Shown piece after piece: positions 11,901 through 24,051 of a stretch of 64,000 bases of DNA. Below the pieces are notes generated by a model. That model was not told where the DNA came from and made no database searches. It worked only from the letters and a program-made list of their open reading frames with translations. The stretch covers positions 1,209,796-1,273,795 of the forward strand of contig JAEVLN010000020.1 in NCBI GenBank assembly GCA_018350325.1. Reading direction: 5' to 3'. Origin of the DNA: Globodera rostochiensis (Eukaryota; Nematoda; Chromadorea; Rhabditida; Heteroderidae). A program made the position numbers and the translations under genes. The stretch's first letter is position 1, and each line of letters begins with the position of its first letter.

Positions 11901-12812
11901 CAAAGTTTTCTCAGGCCAATTATTTTGTATTTTTTTTTAATTTTTAATTTATTTGCTTATTTAAATGCATTAAATTGCGAAAATTCAAAATCAAATAAAA
12001 AAATTTGAACCCACAATTTGACGTCCCGCGGAATTGACCCTTTTGCCGTGTCCTGAATTTTAATGAGCCCCCCGCCCCCCCCCCGGCGCTCTCCTCGTGA
12101 TCAGAGCCCGGAGGGGAGGCCAAAACAGTCTTTGGCCCGTACATTATGGAAATTTAATGGGTTATTTTGAATTCACAATTTGATTCGAATGACGTCATTT
12201 AGTCCAAACAAATGGAGTCATTTTAATCCTTAAACGGTCGGTCATCCGTTGCCCCCCCCCTCCAAATGTTACAAATTAACCCCAAATTAATTAATGCCTC
12301 GGCATTTGCGGCATTTAAAAGGTTTTGCCGTTTTGTCTTTTCATTTAAACCCTTTGGCCAAAATGCACCGCCCAATGACGAAACAATTTTTTAATTTCCA
12401 ACAAATGGCCAAAGATCGGCAAGGATAAAATGCCAATTTTAAAATTACATATTTAGAAATTGCCATTTTTTCTAAATATAATTTTTAGAAATGTTTTAAA
12501 TGGCCAGAGAACAAAGCAATTTTAGCGCCCAATTCAAATTTTCTCTCTTCGAAATGCCAATTTTTGCGTGAACAAATTTGTATTTTTGTCAGTTTTGCCA
12601 AATTAACATTTTACGCAATAATTAATTCACTAATTTTTTCACAAGTCACATGGAATTAAAAACTTCGCAAAACCTTTTAGTTTTTTAACCAATCTTAAAC
12701 TTTAAATATAATTTTACATCCATAAAGATGACAAAATGGGCATTTTAAAAACTAAAAATCCAATTTTAAAAGATTCACGAAACTTTACGAGTTCTTGTCT
12801 ATTTGGGCACCG
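8931..12812. other. no gene recognised; scattered repeats
   Basis: Mostly AT-rich intergenic-looking sequence. A C-rich block of gggcttccccgga units lies at about 9449-9552 and a telomere-like tract at 10210-10233. Minus-strand frames near 9800, 10500 and 11900 and the plus-strand frame at 10927-11280 have no recognisable domain or convincing splice sites. The last carries internal CpG-rich sequence but reads like chance coding. Confidence 0.45.
10210..10233 (-). repeat. interstitial telomeric repeat (TTAGGC)4
   Basis: Four perfect copies of GCCTAA on the plus strand, which is TTAGGC on the minus strand. TTAGGC is the telomere repeat of most nematodes. The tract is far too short and too internal to be a chromosome end. 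It may mark repair or fusion using telomeric sequence, or arise by chance in a CT-rich stretch. Confidence 0.8.
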
Positions 12813-14090
12813 ATGGAAACTCCGACTTTTGACCTGAGCCCGGCACAAAGCCCGCCGCCATGCCTTCAGGCAATAAGCGCAAAATTTCCGTTGGCGTCAA
12901 TTGATCCAATGACCGAATTTTCGGATATGATCGGCCAGTTGGAGTTGAATCAGCAGCAGTTTGGACAGCTCGAACTTGGCCAAGGAATTGAAGAGCAACG
13001 AAAACAAAGGTAAAAGCAAGTGTTTAGAGTTTGGACTTGAGGACCGATCGAGAGTTTGATTGGAAATCTCGAATCTCGATCGGTCCGATCTCTAGTTTTG
13101 AGGTGTTTACTTTTATTTAATGACTACTTGAGTAGATGATCAAGGTTCCGATCAGTTCCGAAGTTTTTAAAGACACTAAGGATGCAATAATTAGGCATTT
13201 AATTGAATTCACCGAATTTATTTCCAGCAGTTTGGCCATTAGCAGCGCCAGTCCACCACCGGCCGCCTTCACTAATCAACCCAATCCTCCAACGGATCAG
13301 CATCGTCGTCGTCATAAATCAGTTCGCGTTATGGTCTCGTCCCCTCACTATCAGTGCACCACCACCGCCAGCACTGATCCGGCACTGAATAACTCCCGCG
13401 TGGCATTGGCGACGCCGGGGGCGGTGCCGAGTCCAAAGCGCCGCAGGAAATCAACGCCGAAAGTGTTGATCAGCGCGGATCCGGAGTTTGACAGTTCCAA
13501 CTTCCATCCGGTGGGCATAGCGCCCCAACAATGGGGACAACAACGTCTTGGCACAACGACAACGGCACATTCTGTCCAATCAACTGGTGCCGATCTTCGC
13601 AAACATTCGCACTCCCCGACGCCGACGATGTCCACAGATTCTGGCACGTTTTGAATTGATTGGTAGTGTACATTCGGGACCAAATGTAGGCCTCAGCACA
13701 TCGCCCTCGTTGGCCTCGTTGGCTTGCTGCTCTTCCGGCACGGTCGGCGGGACGTACAAGCGCAAGTCGGCCTCTTTGGACTCCAGCCACGATTTTGGCC
13801 AATGGCCACCGCACGGATTGATCGCTTACAAACGGCGTGGCACCGACCCGATCAGAGAGTACCAGCGAATGCTGGTCTTTCAGGTGGACGGACGTTGTTT
13901 ATTTTAAAGATTCGGAAATATTTTGAACTTTGTTAATTTTCTCAGGAAATCGAAACGTATCGGAAGCGCGTAGAAAGTGAAGAGGAGCATCGACATCAAC
14001 AGATCAATGCCATGAAGAGGGAGCAGGAACAGGAACAGCTGCAGATGACCCGGCCAATGGACAACAAAAACTTCGTGCTCAGACGAAAAG
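12813..14090 (+). CDS. unassigned Ser/Pro/Gln-rich multi-exon coding region
   Basis: Exon 1 begins at ATG 12813 and ends at 13009 before gtaaaag. It contains DPMTEFSDMIGQLELNQQQF. Exon 2 starts at 13228 after tttccag in matching phase and includes a basic patch PSPKRRRKSTPKVL. A third segment ends at 13883 (KRRGTDPIREYQRMLVFQ). A fourth, 13946-14090, reads EIETYRKRVESEEEHRHQQ, a probable coiled coil. The junction between the second and third segments, about 13560-13640, is not resolved: the second runs into a stop at 13654 and the third is in another frame. A GC donor, a missed intron or a frameshift could explain it. No domain is recognised. The basic patch and coiled coil would suit a nuclear or scaffold protein, but that is a guess. 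The 3' end was not found. Confidence 0.5.
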
Positions 14091-16873
14091 GTGGGCACAA
14101 ACTCTTGAATAATCGATTTGAACTCTGCCCGATCAAATTTTATTCTGAGGGTGAATTGATCATTCTAAAATTAATTAAACAAAATTCATTCAATTTGACC
14201 GATCTGCTCACTTGCCAGTCCAAATTGATAATCATCGCTTCCATATTATAAACAAATTTCAGTCAAATTGGAAGCCAATCCCATTTTTGAAGTTTTAAAA
14301 CTAATTTAATATATATAAATATTTGTTTCATTGCTTACTCGACCCCCCCCCCTCTCCCACATTTGTTGGCGTATTTAAGCAATTGAACTGACCAAAGATT
14401 TGTCCATGCCCTGCGGCGTATTTTTCTTTCACTTTTGCCCCGAGGCTGCGTTTATTTAGAACAGGTGGTTCTCAAGAAGATTAAAATCGCCCATAAAATA
14501 GCATAGGGTCAGAAACCAAAAATCATTTTGTGTCAACAAAATCCAAAAATTCGAATTAATTAGGCGTTTAGCCCCCCCCCCCCCCCCCTCCCCCTACAAA
14601 TTTGAGTTATTCAAAAGACCAGCAAATCTGTTAAAGATGGCCTCACTAAAGTAAATTATATGCTTACAAATTAGGAGGGTTTGTGTACATATTTATGGGG
14701 AATGCCCTGTGGCGCAACGAAGGCCATTTTTGCAGCCCCTTAGGGCCAATGCATTTCTGCACGCCGATTGTGCGCGTTAGCGCAAGTCGCATTCTTTTGA
14801 ACGCACAAACGCTGCGTTTTGCTTTTGCTTTTGCTTTTCTCTGATTCACTGCACGCAGCAAGCTCTTAACGTTGAGAATAGAACAGTTTAATGAGAGAGC
14901 GTTCAGAGAAGCAGAAAACTGAATGACAGAGAAAGAGAGGAAGTGGCGCAAAGAGAATTAGCCGTTCTCGGGAGTCTCGAGCTGTTCTTCTCTCGAGAGT
15001 GAAAAGACTTGCGTCTTTCGAGAGGCGTCCAGAAGCCAAAGCCCAGCACAGAGATAGAAAGCATTTTATAACAGTGCAAGGAATTGGCCCGTTCGAGAAA
15101 CAGAGGGTTAGGCACAGAAGCATAAAGTGAATTAGCCACCGCTCTCGAGAGTCTCGAGATGTTTGTTCTATCGACATTCTCGAGCTGTTTGTTCTCGTCG
15201 GATCGGCAGCGGCGGCCGCCTTTCATCTTCTTGTTGACAGCCGGCGCCCGCATTGCCAAGCGGCCCAAAGCATCCCCCCGGGGGGGGGGGGGGGAGAAAA
15301 ATTCATTTGCCCGCCTCGTCGCCGTATCGATCCGTCCGTCCGCTCATTCCCTTGCGGCGTCCAAATTCCCTTCCGGCCCTCTGCCCTACGGGCTTATGTG
15401 TGCCGTCGTCGTCATCGTCAAAAACTTATGCCGATACCCGAAGGCTTTCATGCCGTTAATAACAATTGACAAAAGCCAAAATAAATATTGTCCACGCAAA
15501 GGCGGGTGGGGCAGCGGCCGGAATTGGAACTTTTGGACAATGCAAATGCCGTATTATCCGGCTATCGAACCTTCCGACTCTTTTGGTGCTGAATTCCAAT
15601 TGATTTTGTCCATTTTGTCCATTTTTTGACATTTCAACTTTTGTTTTTGTCACTTTTCGTCTCATAAATTAGGGTCCGGATTTTTAGGTTGACGAGAGAA
15701 GCCCGAAAATAGCATTCATTTCGAAAAATTTTTGAATTAGAGCAACTTTTTAGTCCCTATAAATCCCTATTTCGCCGTTTTTGCGTTTTTAGTCCCTATT
15801 TTAGCACTTTTCCCTTATGAAAAATGCAATAAAAACGAAATATTCTCCTAAAAGTCAAAATTTTTTTCAAATTAAAAATGCACCCCTAAAAAAAGCCTAA
15901 AAAAAGACTTTCTTGGACCAAAAATGTGTCCCTAAAGATCGGTTCCAAAAAATTATTTCTTATAAAGTTTCAAAAACATGTGAAAAATATTATATTTACA
16001 ATTGTAAGAGCAAAATTAATACAAATTGACAAATTTTGAAGGTTTTTTACGCATAAATTGATTGGATTTGGTTAGTTTTAGCACATTTTTATTCCCTATT
16101 TTGGGGGTTTTTAGTCCAATTTCACCTTTTTTATAATAAACAAACAATAAAAGAATTTAGAAAATTGTTTCGAAAATTTAAAAGTGTCTGCTGAAGGAAT
16201 ATTTCATTTTTGAATGTTTCGAGACAATTTATAATTCTCGCAATTTGCGAGTTGATAATTAATGATAAATTTTGACTGTCTGTTGCTTTCAAAAGCCAAA
16301 TGTTCTCAAGGCCCAAAATTTTGTTGTTCGTGGGACTCAAAAAGAATATTTGTCTACTTACCTAACTTAAATACTTTAAAAATGCCCCTCGGGGGTTGAA
16401 ATTGGAACTGTGGGAGTCCTTCTGAGTCCGCCTAAGGCGTGGGCGTGGCCTCCGGAAGCATTTTGGCTCTGTCGGCCGTGTCCTTTACCTTCTTCCCTCT
16501 CCTCTGCCCCCATTCATCGCTCGGGGGGCCAAATTTCTTGTCTCAACATTTTGCGATTTTTGTGTCCCCCCGGCGGGGGGGGGGGCAACGAATTCTTTGT
16601 TTATCCACCCGCCGCCTCCGCACTTTGTGAGCCTTTAAACAAATGCACTGAACCCGCGCGGCGCTTAAATGACTTTTAGTGAAATTTAAAGATAAAATAA
16701 AGTCAATTCGCATTTGGCCAAAAGTCCTTTTGCCAAAACCAAAAGGCCCATTAATTCATCACATTTTGAATTTGTCATAATTCGTAACAATTTATGACAT
16801 TTAGCCTATGCCTTTCCATTGTTTGGCTGTCAATCTCTGACAATTACTTAATAAATTAATTACCGTAATCGAA
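14091..16873. other. no gene recognised
   Basis: AT-rich sequence with poly-C runs (near 14342 and 14575), a GC-richer island at 15180-15440 with a long poly-G run near 15282, and AT-rich sequence from 15650 to 16380 containing repeats of the phrase tagtcccta. Several short frames exist but none shows conserved motifs. The island at 14890-15240 holds repeated ctcgaga/tctcgag motifs and may be a degenerate inverted-repeat element. Confidence 0.4.
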
Positions 16874-17506
16874 ATGGCTACCGTAACCGCGGTACCGCCT
16901 CCGGCGATCTCGTCGTCCTCAGAATTGCCCACCTCCCCTCCGGGAATTGTTGAAGAGCGCGAAGCGGAAACTGCACCGGTGGTTGTTCAGGAGCGTGTGC
17001 AGCAGCAAGCGCATGCTGCGGTGGTTACCGAACAACAACAGTGCGCGCACCATGCCGCGAGTCCTGCAGGCGAATGCGGGCATGCACTTGTCGGCCACTC
17101 GCACACGCCGAGGAAGACGCCGAACGTGCCGGAGCTAAAGATCGACTCACAAAACAACGCGTGCGTGCTGCACTCGCATGCGGGCACGCGTGCCTACCGA
17201 CAGCAGCAGCGTTCACCTTATGCTGGCGCTCTGCTCTCCAACGGACTGTTGGCGCACGCGTTGGAAACACCGACGCCGAAGATTCCGGACCTATTGCGCA
17301 CGCCGACTGCACTGCTAACGTCGCCAACAAACACGTGCGTGGGCGGCGGCGGCCCCAAATCGTCGGTACGCGTCATCCCCCGGGCACGCGCCCGCGCCGT
17401 CTATTGGCGCACGCGTACTGAAAACGCGTGCGCAAACGCAAGCGGGGGGGGGGGGGGGGGACGCGTTTCTGATAAGTGGGCGTGGCCATGGCCAGAGTTT
17501 CAGTGA
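16874..17506 (+). CDS. Ala/Pro/His-rich coding region, unassigned
   Basis: An open frame from ATG 16874 to a stop at 17506. Its first 170 residues look coding: MATVTAVPPPAISSSSELP, then HTPRKTPNVPELKID and later ETPTPKIPDLLRTPTALL, which resemble each other and may be a duplicated short motif. After about 17400 the frame runs through a 14-base poly-G tract and is probably intronic, so the true exon may end at a gt near 17367. The DNA is rich in alternating purine-pyrimidine CG steps. It could be a separate gene or a 5' exon of the EGR gene downstream on the same strand. No domain is recognised. Confidence 0.45.
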   Translation: MATVTAVPPPAISSSSELPTSPPGIVEEREAETAPVVVQERVQQQAHAAVVTEQQQCAHHAASPAGECGHALVGHSHTPRKTPNVPELKIDSQNNACVLHSHAGTRAYRQQQRSPYAGALLSNGLLAHALETPTPKIPDLLRTPTALLTSPTNTCVGGGGPKSSVRVIPRARARAVYWRTRTENACANASGGGGGGRVSDKWAWPWPEFQ

Positions 17507-18279
17507 TTTAAGAATATTGAGTGTATGTGAGTGATCAAATTACCCAGTGATCTGATCTGGGAAAGGCCCGCGTTGCGCTCACCCCAAAGGGGGCGTGGCC
17601 CGGCAAATTTGCCAAAGGCAAAGTTCTAAGCCGGCATCCCCCGCAGCAATTGATTCACATCGACGAACTGAACACGCCGTTGTGCCTCAACTCGGCAACC
17701 CCAAAAAGCCAACATTCGCAAGCATTCTTTGGCGACCATGAGCCGTTATTGACAGGTCACACAAAATAAGCAAAATGCAAAAAATGTTAATTAGCCGCTC
17801 ACACTCAGAGAGAGGTCTTATAATCGATCTTCTTGCCTGCTTTTTTAAAAATGCACGAATTGTGTTTAATATTTAAGACTTTTTATTTTTTTATTAATAA
17901 AATTTACAAATTTCCGTTTAAAATTTAAATCTATTTTTGTTAAATGTAATTTAAGGCCGGTTTAAAGCCTGGTTTGGGACCCGGTTTATAATTTGTGTCC
18001 GGTTTTTTGAATGGCAAATTTAAATAATTATTTTAAATTTTGAAAGTCGGTTTTAAAGACTTGTTCCCGATTAGCCGAAGCCGGTTCTGTCTAAGCTCAG
18101 TTTTTGATATTATTGTATTTTTGGCATAAACAAAATTCATATTTTGCCAATTTTTGCTGCTAAATTGCACAAAAGTGATGATGGAAGGGATTGGCATTGG
18201 CATGGCATTGATTGGATTTGTTGGATTCCACCCAATCAATTAAACTCCCCCCCCCCAATTTAGCCAACATCGAAATTAC

Positions 18280-18706
18280 CTCCACCGTCGTGTCAGCGCC
18301 CTCCCACCACCACTCAACGCCGCCATCTTCCGACCACCACCACCAGCAAATATGTAAAAAAAAGACTCCAAATTTAGCAAATTATTTTATTCCAATGGAA
18401 ATTCTGAAAATAATTAAATTGACAAAATTATTTTAAATTAACAACAAAAAATTCGGAGTCGGACAATTGTTTCTCAAGGTCCTTCCTCCTCCTCCGCTCC
18501 CTCCCAATTGCTCTCCGCAGAGTGCGCGCAGCGTGCCGGTGCCGGCGTGCATTCCGTCTCAGGCAGTTTTGGCACAACGCCAACACTTAAAAATGGCGGC
18601 ACTGGAGGCGGAGGCGGCGGTGGCACGGACCAGAAGCTCAGCTTCCAGATCAAAGGTTCCATCTCCACCAATCTGCCACTAAATGCGCAAAATCTGAACT
18701 CACCAG
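18280..18706 (+). CDS. two candidate exons, possibly joined to the 16.9 kb exon
   Basis: Two plus-strand segments look like exons. The first, to about 18350, is Ser/His-rich (SHHHSTPPSSDHHHQQI) before gtaaaa. The second, about 18505-18706, contains GVHSVSGSFGTTPTLKNGG, a poly-Gly run, and KLSFQIKGSISTNLPLNAQN before gtacac. Starts and phases are not fixed. They sit between the exon at 16.9 kb and the EGR gene and may belong to either. Low-complexity composition limits any functional call. Confidence 0.35.
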
Positions 18707-18984
18707 GTACACGAAACTTTCATTGACTTCAGAGCACCAATTTAATAATTACTAAATTAATTTAGTAAAATTATTTATCAATTTTTGTTATTTTTGTTAT
18801 TTTTCAAAAAACATCAAAAAGAAAGGCGGGTTAACGAACAATCATTGAAAAGCCCCAATCAGTTGCTTATTTATTGACAAAAAAATCGTGGCCTTTGAAA
18901 TTCTCGAGGAGGTTCCTTCAAGTAACGATAATTCTGGCATTTGGCACCGGCACCCTTCAATTGTGCGTGACGTCTCCATCCGCC

Positions 18985-19760
18985 TTCCTCCTGCCCCCCC
19001 GACCCCCCCCCCTCCCTCGGCCCCCTTCTACCCCCGCTCTGTCACCCACCCTTCCACCCCCTGTCCTCCTCCCCCCCCCCCCCGATCCCCCCCTACCCCC
19101 CGATCCCCCCGCCCCCGCCCGCTGTCCCCCCCCCCCTCCCATCCGCTGTCCCCCCTCTGCCCCCCCCCTCCTCCTCCCCCTACCCCCTTACCCCCCGATC
19201 CCCCCCCCCCGCCCGCTGTCCCCCCCCCCTACCCCCCGATCCCCCCCCCGCCCGCTGTCTCCCCCTTACCCCCCGATTCCCCCCCCCCGCCCGCTGTCCC
19301 TCACCTCCCATCCGCTGTCCCCCCTCTGCCCCCCCCCCCTCCTCCTCCCCCCACCCCCTTACCCCCCGATCCCCCCGCCGCCCGCTGTCCCCCCCCCCCC
19401 TCCCATCCGCTGTCCCCCCCCCTACCCCCCGATCCCCCCCCCGCCCGCTGTCCCTCACCTCCCATCCGCTGTCCCCCCTCTGCCCCCCCTCCTCCTCCCC
19501 CCACCCCCTTACCCCCCGATCCCCCCGCCGCCCGCTGTCCCCCCCCCTACCCCCCGATCCCCCCGCCGCCCGTTGTCCCCCCCCCCTTACCCCCCGATCC
19601 CCCCGCCGCCCGTTGTCCCCCCCCCCCTTACCCCCCGATCCCCCCGCCGCCCGTTGTCCCCCCCCCCCTTACCCCCCGATCCCCCCCCCCGCCCGCTGTC
19701 CCCCCCCCCTCCCATCCGCTGTCCCCCCTCTGCCCCCCTCCTCCCCCCCTCTATCTCCTG
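18985..19760. repeat. C-rich satellite, gatcccccc/cgctgtcccc units
   Basis: About 775 bp of poly-C interrupted by regularly spaced phrases ccgatcc, gccgcccgctgtcc, cccatccgctgtcc and ccccttacc, giving a unit of roughly 35-45 bp with larger repeated blocks. Two proline-rich open frames (about 320 and 348 codons) cover it in different frames, which is what such a repeat produces by chance. I do not annotate them as genes. Confidence 0.85.
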
Positions 19761-20175
19761 CAGCTCCATCCAACACAATTTCCAAACTTATGTATTCCTC
19801 TTTTTCGATATAATCGCAAAAATGGTCGCCAATTAACTAATCATTTTTCCCCAATAAAAATTTGTTCGCCGAATTATTTGATGGGGCGGGGGGGGGGGGG
19901 GGTCTCTCCTCTTTTCCCCTCGGGGGACGTGTGACGAATTCATTTACTCCCGGGGTAAACAGCGGGGAGAGGGTGAGAGAAAGCACAAAAACCCATAATT
20001 TGGGAAAATAAAAAATTTGACGGACCAGCCTACATTTTGGAAAACTGAAACTCTTTAAAGATTTCGAAAATAAGTGCTTGATTTTTGTCTAAAAATAAAC
20101 ATTTTTTAAACATTCGATAAAAATTATTTATGAAAATAAAAGATTTATAAATTTCACTTTTTGAGACCCAATTAC

Positions 20176-20308
20176 TAGTGTTGCACGAGACCTCAAATTT
20201 ACCGAGACTCGCGAGTCGAGACCAAGACAGAAAAATGACACCGAGACTCGAGACTGAGACCCAAAAAACCCGAGACTTTTCTCGAGTCGAGACTCTCGTG
20301 CATCACTA
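20176..20308. mobile_element. 133-bp hAT-type MITE with 8-bp target site duplication
   Basis: The element starts TAGTGTTGCACGAGA and ends with the inverted form of TAGTGATGCACGAGA, so its terminal inverted repeats are about 15 bp with one mismatch. It is flanked on both sides by the direct repeat CCAATTAC (20168-20175 and 20309-20316). An 8-bp duplication together with a TAGTG-type terminus is characteristic of the hAT superfamily. The interior is made of gagactcgag-like phrases and has no coding capacity, so it would need a transposase from elsewhere. It lies about 100 bp upstream of the EGR start codon. Confidence 0.85.
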
Positions 20309-20411
20309 CCAATTACCAATCATTTGCGAGACTTACGAGGCTGTCAGAACCTCAACAAATTCGTTAATAATATTAAAATAAAGCCAACAATTTCCAAATA
20401 AATATGATCAA

Positions 20412-22852
<2,441 letters not shown>

Positions 22853-24051
22853 CCCCAACCCCGCAGGGAATGCTCGCTGAGACACCGGCCCCCCACAGAC
22901 AAACAAACTCATCTCTGTTTGTGCCCTACGGGGATGAAGGGGCCGGTGTTGGTTTGTGCCGGTTCCATTTTCCATGCGAGTACAAAAAGCGGCAGTAATT
23001 TACCCCATTCAATTTTTGTAAATGATTTGTCGAGATTAAAAGGAAATGCCGACTTTTTACCGGTGTGTCATTTTTGGAGCCGGCGCCTCCAGCGCATTGC
23101 TATCGGCATTTTTATTGTTATTACACAACCTCTCCGGAATACCCCAATTTTAGCCATTCTCAAAGTGATTATTGTACATCATACAGTATGCCGCCAAATC
23201 ATTTGCGTTACCGAATCAAATCCTTCAATTACAGTATATATTACCGTACTCCCCGAAATTTGTGCTTTCGATGTCCGTGCATAACCAACCGATTTTGACG
23301 TTATTTTATATTAGATAGGCTAGCATTGTGACCCCCGACTTTGTGCAACTTTTGTTTATCCCCCCCGGTGGCTTTTTGGTGGAGTTTTTTGATATTTTTT
23401 TTTGTGATTTTTCATATTCAATTTATTCATTCTGTGCCCTCAGGTCGATCATTCATTACATTAGCAGCGGCAGTATGATCACTTTTGGGTCGTTGCAAAT
23501 TCTGATCGATCGCCACTCATTCCTCTCTTTCTCTTCCATCTCTCCATTTGCTGCACTCCCTCACTCTCTCTCCCAAACATTCGTTCAACATGTCCATCCC
23601 GACACGACACAATTTGTACCGTGTACTAACTAATACATAACTACTGTACTTCCAAATTCCAATAATTTACGGTGATTTTGCACATTTTATGCAAATTTGC
23701 ATTTAAATTATTTATTTCTGAATAATCACAAAATACAGAATTGACCTTATGGGCTAAAATGCCAAACTTTCAAATTTAAAATCAGAAGAATTGCGGAGGG
23801 TTAAAGCTAATAGGTAATGTGAGAGAGCACCTAAAGGGATTTTTTTGATACAAAAATTTATTGGAAAAAAGTGAAATAAAAATTGTCAAATTTCCCAAAT
23901 TTGGAAAAAATTAATCGGACAAAACTTTTGAAACAAAAAAAATAATAATATGTCGGTGGATTAACAAATGATAGGGGACAAGTGATTGTTGATTTGTACA
24001 AAGGGCGAATCCGACCTAATTATTCAAAAATTGACGATTTAAAATGATTTA
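22853..24051. other. EGR 3' region and intergenic spacer
   Basis: After the EGR stop there is about 1.2 kb of increasingly AT-rich sequence. It probably contains the EGR 3' UTR. The plus-strand frames at 22919-23284 and 23328-23633 have no recognised domain and no clear splice sites. The EGR and SLC17 genes converge on this spacer. Confidence 0.5.

Noticed and set aside
18874..19934. Two proline-rich frames of 320 and 348 codons resembling extensin or collagen-like proteins
   Set aside because: They overlap in different frames over a poly-C satellite, so the coding appearance comes from composition.
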